64,000 nt of DNA from an uncultured Spirochaetaceae bacterium. Lineage in GTDB: Bacteria; Spirochaetota; Spirochaetia; Sphaerochaetales; Sphaerochaetaceae. A program made the translations under genes and the position numbers. Location: NCBI GenBank assembly GCA_944389505.1, contig CALXMP010000004.1:62001-126000 (forward strand). Reading direction: 5' to 3'. Below the pieces are notes generated by a model that saw only the letters and a program-made list of their open reading frames with translations, was not told the origin of the DNA and did not search any database. Within the stretch, counting starts at the first letter, position 1; the number at the start of each line of letters is the position of its first letter. This document shows positions 42,283 to 51,365 of the stretch, piece by piece.

Positions 42283-42668
42283 TGCATCCGGTATATCAAG
42301 TTCCATTCTCCAAGCTAGATACTGTGATGCTATGGACTATAGAGAATCTATAGAAATAAAGAAATCTGAAGCTGCACTGCCACAATTGAGGACAAGCTGC
42401 GATCAACAGCTTAAGGGAGGGTAATCAAAAGGCTGCAGGAGTCCATATCGGGCATGCCCTGCTTTGCGCAGGATAATCAGGAATAAGCATATATTCGAGC
42501 CGCTTTGCACTGGGGCACATAGCAACCTGTTCTGACAATCTGCCGCCTTATGTGCAGGACTCTCCATTCTGCGGAAGCAGGCATCCTCGCATTTTCCTCC
42601 TGATTGTTTTCTGAGCCTGGAAGCAGAAACAAAACACCTTAAAAAGTGTGTAGTAAGCGTTTTTTCCC
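42283..42668. other. Intergenic stretch without a supported gene
   Basis: A 30-codon frame (42332-42424, MDYRESIEIKKSEAALPQLR...) has no ribosome site and is not supported. No repeat, RNA or decayed family gene was recognised. Confidence 0.4.
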
Positions 42669-42697
42669 TTGCTTTCGGGTACGTTGCATCAGATAAT
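42669..42697 (+). promoter_or_regulatory. glgA promoter close to the start codon
   Basis: TTGCTT (42669-42674), 17-bp spacer, GATAAT (42692-42697), then eight bases to the ATG. No ribosome site is present, so transcription probably begins within two bases of the ATG. Confidence 0.55.
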
Positions 42698-42705
42698 CCT
42701 TAAAT

Positions 42706-44130
42706 ATGAATATCCTGATGGTAACAAGTGAAACAGTCCCTTTCTCAAAATCAGGGGGACTAGCTGATGTTGTTGGCGCACTCTCCCCTGCCCTTGTCAG
42801 GAGCGGCAATGAGGTAAGGGTATTCATGCCCATGTACTCATTCATTGACAGGAAGGGCTTCAGGAAATCATCATCGTTCACCGTTCCTCTTCTGGGCCAT
42901 GAAGAGGAGGTATCGACGGTCTCCAGGCATGTCGATGGTGTTGAGTATGTAGGTCTTGTCCATCCATATTTCATGGAAAGAAACGGCATATATGGCGATA
43001 CATCATTCACGCCATATGCTGATAACTATCCGCGTTTTACTCTTTTCGCAAAAGCTTCCGTGCTGTATACGAAAGCCATAGGATGGAAGCCGGACATAAT
43101 CCACTGCCATGACTGGACTGCTGGACTTGTTCCTCACTATGCGGAGATGGAGCGGGTGAAGGCTAAGACAATCTTCACAATCCATAATCTGGCTTATCAG
43201 GGGGATTTCTCCCGCTACGATGCAGTCCTTGCAGGAGATAGGCTCGACAGCGATTTCCTCTCAGGGCTAGCATCCTCAGAGCGTGTAAACATGCTCAAAG
43301 GAGCGCTCCTTACCGCAGATAAGATAACAACTGTATCTCCTACATATGCAAAAGAGATCCAGACAGAGCAGTTCGGCTGCTCTCTGGATGGCATTCTACG
43401 CTCAAGGAGCAAAGATCTTTCAGGCATCCTCAATGGCATGGATTACCATGAATGGAATCCTCAGAGGGATAAATCCTTCAGCGAGCACTTCTCCAAGACG
43501 AACCTCGAAGGAAAGAAAGCTCTTAAAAAGCGCATACAGATCGAGCATGGATTCGATCCTGATGAATCCATACCGCTCTTTGCGATGATATCGCGCATAG
43601 CGGATCAGAAAGGATATGCGGAGCTCCTCGGAGGAAACTCACCTCTTCTTGAGGAAATCCTGAAGGAACGTCTGCAGATGATAATCATCGGCACAGGAGA
43701 CAAGCATTACGAAGAGAAGCTCATCGATCTCGATTCGAGGTATCCGAATCTCTCGGTGAAGATCGCATTCAGCAACAAAGCCGCCCATGAGACAGAGGGA
43801 GCTGCAGACTTCTTCCTCATGCCATCACGCTATGAGCCTTGCGGACTTAACCAGATGTACTCTCTGCACTATGGCACACTTCCGGTTGCCCACAGAACGG
43901 GAGGACTGGCAGATACGATCATCGATATCGATGATGATCCGAAGAACGGAAATGGTCTTCTGATCAACGAGCTTTCCACAGCATGCATCCTTGAGAAGGT
44001 AAAGCGTGCGATAGCGCTCTATGATGACAAGAAAGCACTGTCAAAGGCCATAAGGAATGCGATGGATGCGGATCTTTCATGGACAAGATCTGCAGAAGAA
44101 TACCTCAAGCTCTATCGGGAGCTTGCATGA
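42706..44130 (+). CDS. glgA: Glycogen synthase (ADP-glucose)
   Basis: 474 residues, a GT5 glycosyltransferase of normal length. The N-terminal ADP-glucose site SKSGGLADVVGALSPAL, the block IIHCHDWTAGLVPHY, FTIHNLAYQGDF, and the C-terminal PSRYEPCGLNQMYSLHYG with the second substrate Glu are all present. It adds glucose from ADP-glucose to glycogen chains. glgC follows 34 bases later, so the two steps of glycogen synthesis are made together. Confidence 0.96.
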   Translation: MNILMVTSETVPFSKSGGLADVVGALSPALVRSGNEVRVFMPMYSFIDRKGFRKSSSFTVPLLGHEEEVSTVSRHVDGVEYVGLVHPYFMERNGIYGDTSFTPYADNYPRFTLFAKASVLYTKAIGWKPDIIHCHDWTAGLVPHYAEMERVKAKTIFTIHNLAYQGDFSRYDAVLAGDRLDSDFLSGLASSERVNMLKGALLTADKITTVSPTYAKEIQTEQFGCSLDGILRSRSKDLSGILNGMDYHEWNPQRDKSFSEHFSKTNLEGKKALKKRIQIEHGFDPDESIPLFAMISRIADQKGYAELLGGNSPLLEEILKERLQMIIIGTGDKHYEEKLIDLDSRYPNLSVKIAFSNKAAHETEGAADFFLMPSRYEPCGLNQMYSLHYGTLPVAHRTGGLADTIIDIDDDPKNGNGLLINELSTACILEKVKRAIALYDDKKALSKAIRNAMDADLSWTRSAEEYLKLYRELA

Positions 44131-44164
44131 TAGGATAGAATATACTCATGAGGAGGATTTGATA

Positions 44165-45466
44165 ATGAGCCATAACAAGAAGAAAAAGGTGATTGCTATT
44201 GTTCTCGGTGGAGGCCGGGGCACAAGGCTGTATCCCCTTACTATGGGCAGAGCTAAGCCGGCTGTACCATTCGCAGGCAAGTACAGGCTTGTGGATATCC
44301 CTATATCGAACTGCATAAACAGCGGAATCAAGCAGATCTACGTTCTTACGCAGTTCAATACAGCTTCTCTCCATAATCACATAACGAATACATACCAGTT
44401 CGACCAGTTCTCTGGCGGATTCGTTGAGATTCTTGCTGCAGAGCAGACTCCGACAAGCGAAAGCTGGTACCAAGGCACAGCTGATGCTGTAAGGAAGAAC
44501 CTTGTCCATTTTCATGACCAGCAGGCTGACTACTACGTCATCCTTTCCGGCGATCAGCTCTACAGGATGGATTTCCAGAGCATGCTCGACAGGCATATCG
44601 AGTCTGGCGCAGAGCTTACAATCGCTGCAAAACCAATCTCCCGTGAACATGCTACAGGTCTTGGAATCATCGGAACGGACGATGATGGAATCATCACGAA
44701 GTTCTACGAGAAGCCGGCTCCTGACATGGATATCACAGACTACAAGGTCCCAGAGAAGTGCCTGAAGAAGCAGCTTGGCCTCGACAGGAACCATGACAAC
44801 GAGTATCTGGCTTCGATGGGTATCTACATCTTCAATGCACAGACGATGGAAGAGGCCCTGAACAACGATAAGACAGACTTCGGAAAGGAGATTATCCCCG
44901 ACATCATCAAGACAAGAAGGGTCGGTGCATATCTCTTCAACGATTTCTGGGAAGATATCGGAACGATCAAGGCATTCTATGAGACGAACCTGAACCTCGC
45001 CTCCGAGAAGCCTGCATTCAACTTCTACGATGAGGAGATGCCGATCTATACGCATCGCCGCCACCTCCCTGCAACGAAGGCAAACTTCTGCAACATATCC
45101 TGCTCGCTCACATCCGAGGGCTCCATCATCACCAATGCATACATCGTGAACTCAATCATCGGTGTACGTACATTCATCGAAGCGGGTGCTTCGCTTGATG
45201 GAGTATACTGCATGGGTGCTACTGTCTATGAGACAGAGGAAGAGAAAGCAGAGAATGCAAAGAAGGGTATTCCGAACATCGGAATCGGAAAGGCAACGAT
45301 CATCAAGCGTGCAATCATCGATCAGAACGCAAGAATCGGATCGAACTGCCGCATCGGCATAGACAACATCCCTCGCCCGGATGGGGACTATGAGATGTAT
45401 TCAGTGCACGATGGAATCATCGTAATCAACAAGAATGCAATCATTCCTGATGGAACGGTGATGTGA
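44165..45466 (+). CDS. glgC: Glucose-1-phosphate adenylyltransferase
   Basis: 433 residues from ATG 44165, eight bases after GAGGA. The nucleotidyltransferase signature AIVLGGGRGTRLYPLT, the KPAVPFAGKYRLVDIPISNC block, YYVILSGDQLYRMD and FWEDIGTIKAFYE are conserved, and a C-terminal left-handed beta-helix follows (IIKRAIIDQNARIGSNCRIG). It makes ADP-glucose, the donor for GlgA, and is usually set allosterically by glycolytic intermediates. The insertion after ASMGIY is like that of plant and cyanobacterial enzymes. Confidence 0.95.
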   Translation: MSHNKKKKVIAIVLGGGRGTRLYPLTMGRAKPAVPFAGKYRLVDIPISNCINSGIKQIYVLTQFNTASLHNHITNTYQFDQFSGGFVEILAAEQTPTSESWYQGTADAVRKNLVHFHDQQADYYVILSGDQLYRMDFQSMLDRHIESGAELTIAAKPISREHATGLGIIGTDDDGIITKFYEKPAPDMDITDYKVPEKCLKKQLGLDRNHDNEYLASMGIYIFNAQTMEEALNNDKTDFGKEIIPDIIKTRRVGAYLFNDFWEDIGTIKAFYETNLNLASEKPAFNFYDEEMPIYTHRRHLPATKANFCNISCSLTSEGSIITNAYIVNSIIGVRTFIEAGASLDGVYCMGATVYETEEEKAENAKKGIPNIGIGKATIIKRAIIDQNARIGSNCRIGIDNIPRPDGDYEMYSVHDGIIVINKNAIIPDGTVM

Positions 45467-45490
45467 TCATTATTGTCTAAAGCATTAGGG

Positions 45491-45570
45491 CTGTCGCATA
45501 AATCGTTTTGAGAATCGGCAACGCCCATCAATAGGCTACAGAGCAGGACTTTGGTCCTGCTTTGTGCATT
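45491..45570 (+). repeat. 80-bp repeat, left copy (inverted partner at 47631)
   Basis: This 80-base sequence matches the reverse complement of 47631-47710 at 70 of 80 positions by my alignment. It begins CTGTCGCATAAATCGTTTTG and ends at TTTGTGCATT. Inside it lies the hairpin that ends glgC. With the transposase remnant near the right copy, it is best read as the left end of a decayed insertion sequence. Confidence 0.8.
45542..45564 (+). terminator. glgC terminator inside the repeat
   Basis: AGCAGGAC and GTCCTGCT form a perfect 8-bp stem with the loop TTTG, followed by TTTG. It lies 75 bases past the glgC stop. Confidence 0.65.
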
Positions 45571-45620
45571 AATTAATCTTATTGGAAGAAATTACGCTAC
45601 TGTGCTCAGACAGCAGAAGG

Positions 45621-45639
45621 CCGCCGCATTTTGCGACGG
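45621..45639 (-). terminator. Hairpin after the lipoprotein gene at 45674
   Basis: CCGTCGCA and TGCGGCGG form an 8-bp stem with one G-U pair and a three-base loop, 35 bases past the lipoprotein stop on the minus strand; CCTTCTG follows. Confidence 0.5.
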
Positions 45640-45673
45640 TCCCTTCCGTCCGTTTTAATTAACCGGTTATTGT

Positions 45674-46990
45674 TCAAGGGGCGTATACCTTGAACATATC
45701 CTGTGTTGCATTTGCGATTCCTGTATCGGAGACACTTCTGCCTTCGTAAGTATTGTTTGAAAGAGTTATGGATACATTTGAAAGTGGTTCCGTTCCTCCG
45801 TTTCCAAGCCACACAAGAATCTTCTCTGTATTGACATCTGAAGGATTGCTTCCTGAGAATGTGTTATCACTGATGGTTACTTTAGCATTGTCGAATTTTG
45901 CACGGCCGATAGCACACTCGTTGAAGCCATTGAATGTGTTTCCTGTATATACGAAATCTCCTGTATTATTTGTACCCTGCACACCGATTGAGGACCATCC
46001 CATATCATTAAACGTACATTCTCTGACTGTAAGATTTCTCATCGTGCCAGTATTCATACCTTTTGAATATTTCTCAAATGTACAATTCTCAACTACAACA
46101 TCTTCTAGACAGCCGAGAGTTTTCATACTGCCTGCGTTAATAGCGAAATTAGCTGAATTGATATTGTCTCTCATCGTATCGCTTCCGATAAAGTTGCAAT
46201 TACTCAAGGTCAATCCATGTATGCCATAGTCTGATGTATTTGCATTATCTATATTGATTTCCAGGTTGCTTTCCTTGAATTCAAAATTGCAGATACTAAG
46301 ATCAGAAATATACACGATGCTTGTATAGCTGGTTTTATTCTGATTCTCAATCTCCTTGATATTGTTCCAGCTATTGCTGTTATCGATAGAGACACCGCCT
46401 TTGAATACAGCGCCATCAACAGCGTAAAGCATTACATCGTTGATTCTGCGATAAGCATAGATACTATAATTGCTGACAGGCTCTTCTGGATGTTCGTTTA
46501 CGTATGCAATATAAGTATCTGCATCAATAGTTCCATACAATGGATGCTTTTCATCCATATCCCCTATCAGCCTCACATTCGACCTCTCAACGCTCTGTCT
46601 GAAGACAATCTCCTGATTGTAGGTACCAGACTGGAATATCACAGTCACGCCATCCGGAATCATATCAAGAACCTCAATGGCACTTTCCGGCGTAACGACA
46701 ACATATCCGCCAGCGGGAACAACAGCCATCTTGGCCTCCTCGGCTGTCGATACGAATACCGCACTGCTTATAGGCGTCTTGGTCTCTTCATCACACCCAG
46801 AGCATCCATATACCGTATAGAGCGTTTTTCCGGACACATCATATCCGACGAATTCATACGAGTGCGAATGCGATGGCTCGTTATTGGGCTGCGCCCACCA
46901 GAGCAGACTCATATCATACTGAGTACAAGAAGCTAAAACGAGAAGTAATACCCCCCCTCTCAGTAGTATACCGATTAGATGTTTTCTCAT
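45674..46990 (-). CDS. Surface lipoprotein, beta-helix type, with G7 in signal-peptide codons
   Basis: 438 residues from ATG 46990, behind GGAGGG; an upstream in-frame start at 47026 has no ribosome site. The signal peptide MRKHLIGILLRGGVLLLVLASC gives a lipidated Cys22 and goes on as TQYD, like the split gene at 32624. The bases for Arg11-Val14 contain seven G in a row, so slippage would frameshift the gene at its start. A CSGC pair near residue 60 recalls the CxxC module of the lipoprotein at 1460. Residues 150-420 read as right-handed beta-helix repeats (VVVENCTFEKYSKG, LTVRECTFNDM). The gene is more AT-rich than its neighbours and lies between two inverted repeats. Role unknown. Confidence 0.78.
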   Translation of the reverse strand: MRKHLIGILLRGGVLLLVLASCTQYDMSLLWWAQPNNEPSHSHSYEFVGYDVSGKTLYTVYGCSGCDEETKTPISSAVFVSTAEEAKMAVVPAGGYVVVTPESAIEVLDMIPDGVTVIFQSGTYNQEIVFRQSVERSNVRLIGDMDEKHPLYGTIDADTYIAYVNEHPEEPVSNYSIYAYRRINDVMLYAVDGAVFKGGVSIDNSNSWNNIKEIENQNKTSYTSIVYISDLSICNFEFKESNLEINIDNANTSDYGIHGLTLSNCNFIGSDTMRDNINSANFAINAGSMKTLGCLEDVVVENCTFEKYSKGMNTGTMRNLTVRECTFNDMGWSSIGVQGTNNTGDFVYTGNTFNGFNECAIGRAKFDNAKVTISDNTFSGSNPSDVNTEKILVWLGNGGTEPLSNVSITLSNNTYEGRSVSDTGIANATQDMFKVYAP

Positions 46991-47378
46991 ATCACCCTCC
47001 GCATCTGATAATAATAGTGCGTCCATCTGCTTTCAAGGAAAAATCCCTTGATAGCATAAAGAAATACATAAAATTTATGGTATTTTTCTATTGCAGCTTT
47101 TCTATCACTGCAGACGATAATAGGTAGCATCCATCTGAAACGAAACTTTCCATCACAAAAGTCATATAGAATCACAGCTTACACAAAAATTATTTTAGTA
47201 CTTAATCAATATAATTATATAGGCAAAATATTATGAAATACTATAATTTACGTTAAAGAATTATCAGGGAATCAAGGACTTCAACACCCGCTCTATGAGT
47301 AAATCCATGACAATCTCAGGCCCTAACTAATTCGGGAAGTCAACATCGCGTTATCGCGCTGCATGGCTCCTTACCAGC
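46991..47378. other. AT-rich control region of the lipoprotein and non-coding stretch
   Basis: The stretch upstream of the lipoprotein start is strongly AT-rich from about 47040 to 47270 and contains several possible -10 boxes, none with a convincing -35. A 62-codon frame on the minus strand (47175-46987) has no coding character. No other feature was found. Confidence 0.4.
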
Positions 47379-47630
47379 AATGCCACATTCGGCTACCGCA
47401 GATTCCGCCCACATGGGATTAAGAACATCTAGACGGAATGGATGATCCTATGCATGGCCTGGAATGCTCTCAGGTATTCCATACGGCTTGCGAACAGCCG
47501 GGCAGGCACTCCTTTCTGGTTCAGTATAGAGCAGGAAGCCAGCTGATCCTCAGATGAATACCGGATTCCACTCCTGCCAAAGGGATATTCTGTCCCGGAT
47601 GGCCGGATTCTAACTCTTGTATGCTGGTTA

Positions 47631-47710
47631 AATGCACAAAGCAGGACCGAAGTCCTGCTCTGTAGTCGATTGGTAGGTGCTGCCGACTCTCAAAACGATT
47701 TATACAACAG
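47631..47710 (-). repeat. 80-bp repeat, right copy (inverted partner at 45491)
   Basis: Reverse complement of the left copy with ten differences. Six of the differences lie in the middle third; the hairpin (47640-47659) and the segment ATAAATCGTTTTGAGA are kept. On the minus strand it follows purL and its hairpin can end that transcript. Confidence 0.8.
47640..47659 (-). terminator. purL terminator inside the repeat
   Basis: AGCAGGAC and GTCCTGCT form an 8-bp stem with the loop TTCG, followed by TTTGTGC on the minus strand, 85 bases past the purL stop. Confidence 0.6.
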
Positions 47711-47744
47711 ATCCTTGCTTTTTCTTAGCTGGCAGCAGGATAGC

Positions 47745-50700
47745 TTACCCTTTGAAGTATCCCACAGCAGAGCGGAAGAACCTCAGGCTATCCCCTCCCT
47801 CACAGAGATTCAGCATCGTATTCCTCTGGCTCCGCTCGACATGGCCCATGCGCCCGAACACACGTCCATCAGGGCTGGTGATTCCCTCTATCGCATATGC
47901 AGATCCATTGAGATTGTACCGGCTGTCCATCGTCACATTGCCCTCCGGATTGGAATACTGGAAGGCTATCTGTCCATTCGCAGCGAGCGTATGGATGAGA
48001 TTATCATCAGCGATGAACCTGCCCTCTCCATGGCTTATGGGCACAAGGCAGACCTCACCAGGTCTGAAGCCTGACATCCATGGACTCATTGCAGAGGAAA
48101 CCCTGACATGGGCTATATGCGAGATGTGCCTTCCTATCGTGTTGAATGTAAGCGTAGGATTATCCTTATCAGGCTCCCTGAATTCGCCATAAGGCAGAAG
48201 ACCGAGCTTCACAAGCGCCTGGAAACCATTGCAGATACCACCGACAAGTCCCTGACGCACATCCAGGAGATCCATGACAGATTCCCTGACAGCGGGACTG
48301 CGCATGAATGCAGTTATGAACTTTCCCGATCCATCGGGCTCGTCCGCGCCGGAGAACCCGCCTGGGATGAACAGTATCTGGCTATTCCTGACAGCATCGG
48401 CAAATGAATCGATACTGTGCTTTATAGCGTCATTGCTGAGGTTGGATACAACGAAGATCTCAGCATCAGCACCTGCATCCTCGAAGGCCCTCTTCGTATC
48501 GATCTCGCAGTTCGTCCCTGGGAATACGGGGATGATTGCCCTTGGCCTGATATCCCTCCCGAAGTGGATTGATGAGAGCTTATCGCATGTGAATGTCTCT
48601 GCCTTGCTATCCACACCTGCAGAGGTTATCGGATAGACAGATGAGAGCGTATTCTCGTAGGACAGCAGAAGCTCTTCAAGCGGTATCCCGCAGAAGACAG
48701 GCGTCTCAATCGTATGGCCGAGAAGCACAGCACCTTCGATGGGTTCTGCCGTCTCAATGATGAATGTTCCGGCAGGAGCCTTCCCTTCCGTGCTGCCTTC
48801 GTACCCGATTCTATTGCCGAAGCACATCTTAGCTATCGCGGCGGATATGCTTCCGTATGGAACAGTTGATACAGCAGTCGCCCTGCTCTCCCTGAATATC
48901 CTTTCAGCTCTGTCGAGATGAGAAGCTATATCACCATCAGGGACAAGGAGGGATACGCATGATCCTGCGGCCTTGAATTCCGGTGATATGATACGATCCG
49001 GAGTTGTCGTATTCACAGCAAACGACACAAGCGTATTCGGCACATCGATATCCTCGAAAGTACCGGACATACTGTCCTTGCCTCCGATTGCGGCAGTGCC
49101 GAGATCGAGCTGAGCCCTGAGCGCTCCAAGAAGCGCTGCAAGAGGTCTTCCCCATCTTGCGGGGTCTGCTCCTGTCCTTCCGAAGAACTCCTGGAATGTA
49201 AGGTATGTACCCTTCCTGCTTCCGCCTGCAGCCACAATCTTCGATACACTGTCGACGACGGCATCATACGATCCGTGGAATGGATCTGCCGCTGTCTTAT
49301 ATGGATTGTAGCCATAGGCCATCAGCGATACGGTTTCCGATCTGCCATGATCCGATGGAATAAGAGCCGCCATCGCCTCAGGCGCTGTCTTCTGGTATCT
49401 GCCTCCGAACGGCAGGAGAACGGTCGAAGCGCCGATAGTCGAATCGAAGCGTTCTGAAAGTCCCTGCTTTGAAGAGAGATTCAGATTGGATAGAGCATCC
49501 TTCACAGATAGCGATGAGAGACCCTCGTATGAAAGCCCTTCCGCCACCACTGCATTCTGATGCTTCTCAGCACCATTCGTATCGAGGAATGAACGCTGCA
49601 GATGCACGATCTCACTGCCTCTCCACTTCATGCTGAGCACAGGCGCCTCCGTCACGACAGCAACGGGAGTGCACTCAAGATTCTCCTCATGCGCAAGCGC
49701 GATGAAGCGCTCCGCATCTGCGGAATCGACAGCGACAGCCATCCTTTCCTGGCTTTCGGAGATCGCAAGCTCAGTGCCATCGAGCCCAAGATACTTCTTT
49801 GGCACCTTGTCTAAGTTGATATCAAGCCCGGGAGCGAGCTCTCCGATTGCGACAGATACCCCGCCTGCTCCGAAATCATTGCAGCGCTTTATCATGAGGG
49901 AGGCTTCCTTCCTCATAAAGAGCCTCTGAAGCTTCCTCTCCTCAGGGGCATTTCCCTTCTGGACCTCCGCAGAGCATGTCTCAAGCGATTTCATGCCATG
50001 GCTCTTGGACGATCCTGTAGCGCCTCCGATGCCATCACGCCCCGTGCGTCCTCCAAGGAGGAGGATCACATCGCCGGGGACAGGAGCTTCACGCCTTACA
50101 TGGTCCTCTGGAACAGCGCCCATGACAGCACCGAGCTCCATATGCTTTGCCTTGTAGCCGGGGTGATAGATCTCATCGACCATACCGGTGGCAAGACCTA
50201 TCTGGTTGCCATAGCTTGAGTAGCCACGTGCAGCATCAAGAGCGATCTTGCGCTGCGGAAGCTTTCCAGCCATCGTATCGGAGAACGGCTCGGTGACATC
50301 GCCGGAACCTGTGAGCCTCATTGCCTGATAGACATATGCCCTTCCTGAGAGAGGATCCCTGATAGCTCCTCCTATGCAGGTCGCAGCTCCGCCGAATGGC
50401 TCTATCTCAGTCGGATGGTTGTGAGTCTCATTCTTGAAAAGAAGAAGGTATGGGACATCCTTGCCATCGATTCTGGCAGTGATCTTTATCGAGCAGGCGT
50501 TGATCTCCTCCGATTCATCGAGGTTATCCAAAAGGCCGCGCTTCTTGAGGATCTTCGCCCCTATCGTCGCGATATCCATCAGCGTGACAGGCCGGTTCTC
50601 CCTCCCGAGCTCCTTTCTTATCCTGAGATACTCTTTGTATGCATCCTCGGCATCACGGTCATGGAAAACAACCGAGTCGAGCTGGGTAAGGAATGTCGTA

Positions 50701-51365
50701 TGGCGGCAATGATCCGACCAGTATGTATCGCATACGCGGAGCTCTGTAATCGTTGGGTCGCGATGCTCCGTCTCAATGAAATACCGCTGGAACAGGGCCA
50801 GATCGGCATTATCCATAGCAAGCCCATAGCGTGTACGGAATGCATCGAGCTCATTTGCATCCATCGTCCTGAATCCATCGAGCACAGCGACATCGTGCGG
50901 CTCCGGATAGGATGCAGAGAGCGTATCGCCCTCTTCTATTGCACTCTCCTCTGCCTCGACAGGATTGATAAGATACTTCCTGATCCTGATGCCATCATCC
51001 TTTGAGCATCCATATAGGAGATAGATCCTCGATGACTTCACCTTCGCATCAACGCCAGGAGACAGGAATGATATGCACTCCTCAGCGCTTCTTGCCCTCT
51101 GGTCGAACTGACCTGGGAGGTAGCAGACACGGAACGCATCATCCGCCTCCGGCACCGAGCTGAGGATGCTGTCAACGGGAGGCTCCGAGAAAACCTCGAA
51201 GACGGCTCTTGAAAAGACCTCCTCAGGAATATTCTCAGCATCGTAGCAGTTGAGGATCCTTACTCTGTCTATATCGATACCGAGGAACTCCCTTATATCC
51301 CTTCCGAGCGCATCGGCCTCGTTCCTGAATCCTTCCTTCTTCTCGACCAGAACTCTATACACCAT
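47745..51365 (-). CDS. purL: Phosphoribosylformylglycinamidine synthase, large single-chain form
   Basis: 1206 residues, the long PurL that joins the synthetase to its own glutaminase. The N-terminal PurS-like part leads to the synthetase with VCDTYWSDHCRHTTF, LFKNETHNHPTEIEPFGGAATC and GGTGRDGIGGATGSS-like loops (here GGRTGRDGIGGATGSS). The glutaminase at the C-terminus has the nucleophile in GGICNGFQALVKLG and ISHGEGRF. It makes FGAM from FGAR, ATP and glutamine, the fourth step of purine synthesis. It is the last gene of the pur operon and overlaps purD by 11 bp. Confidence 0.96.
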   Translation of the reverse strand: MVYRVLVEKKEGFRNEADALGRDIREFLGIDIDRVRILNCYDAENIPEEVFSRAVFEVFSEPPVDSILSSVPEADDAFRVCYLPGQFDQRARSAEECISFLSPGVDAKVKSSRIYLLYGCSKDDGIRIRKYLINPVEAEESAIEEGDTLSASYPEPHDVAVLDGFRTMDANELDAFRTRYGLAMDNADLALFQRYFIETEHRDPTITELRVCDTYWSDHCRHTTFLTQLDSVVFHDRDAEDAYKEYLRIRKELGRENRPVTLMDIATIGAKILKKRGLLDNLDESEEINACSIKITARIDGKDVPYLLLFKNETHNHPTEIEPFGGAATCIGGAIRDPLSGRAYVYQAMRLTGSGDVTEPFSDTMAGKLPQRKIALDAARGYSSYGNQIGLATGMVDEIYHPGYKAKHMELGAVMGAVPEDHVRREAPVPGDVILLLGGRTGRDGIGGATGSSKSHGMKSLETCSAEVQKGNAPEERKLQRLFMRKEASLMIKRCNDFGAGGVSVAIGELAPGLDINLDKVPKKYLGLDGTELAISESQERMAVAVDSADAERFIALAHEENLECTPVAVVTEAPVLSMKWRGSEIVHLQRSFLDTNGAEKHQNAVVAEGLSYEGLSSLSVKDALSNLNLSSKQGLSERFDSTIGASTVLLPFGGRYQKTAPEAMAALIPSDHGRSETVSLMAYGYNPYKTAADPFHGSYDAVVDSVSKIVAAGGSRKGTYLTFQEFFGRTGADPARWGRPLAALLGALRAQLDLGTAAIGGKDSMSGTFEDIDVPNTLVSFAVNTTTPDRIISPEFKAAGSCVSLLVPDGDIASHLDRAERIFRESRATAVSTVPYGSISAAIAKMCFGNRIGYEGSTEGKAPAGTFIIETAEPIEGAVLLGHTIETPVFCGIPLEELLLSYENTLSSVYPITSAGVDSKAETFTCDKLSSIHFGRDIRPRAIIPVFPGTNCEIDTKRAFEDAGADAEIFVVSNLSNDAIKHSIDSFADAVRNSQILFIPGGFSGADEPDGSGKFITAFMRSPAVRESVMDLLDVRQGLVGGICNGFQALVKLGLLPYGEFREPDKDNPTLTFNTIGRHISHIAHVRVSSAMSPWMSGFRPGEVCLVPISHGEGRFIADDNLIHTLAANGQIAFQYSNPEGNVTMDSRYNLNGSAYAIEGITSPDGRVFGRMGHVERSQRNTMLNLCEGGDSLRFFRSAVGYFKG

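Larger units (their letters stand above)
47379..47710 (+). mobile_element. Remnant of an IS1182-type insertion sequence
   Basis: A frame from 47379 reads ATFGYRRFRPHGIKNI, then TAG at 47430, then TEWMILCMAWNALRYSIRL, ending at 47546. This resembles the C-terminus of DDE transposases of the IS1182 group, which typically end with an FxRF..RG...V.TEW.L.C..xN pattern. The 80-bp inverted repeat follows. The upstream part of the transposase is gone, and a lipoprotein gene in the opposite direction now occupies the space up to the left repeat at 45491. Family level is uncertain; transposase origin is likely. Confidence 0.6.

Noticed and set aside
42332-42424. A 30-codon frame in the trxB-glgA gap
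   Set aside because: No ribosome site, no recognised family and no conservation evidence.
44105-45064. A 319-codon open frame on the minus strand
   Set aside because: It is antisense to glgC and has no motif or ribosome site.
46987-47175. A 62-codon frame upstream of the lipoprotein at 45674
   Set aside because: It is AT-rich, lies in the control region, overlaps the true start and contains no motif.
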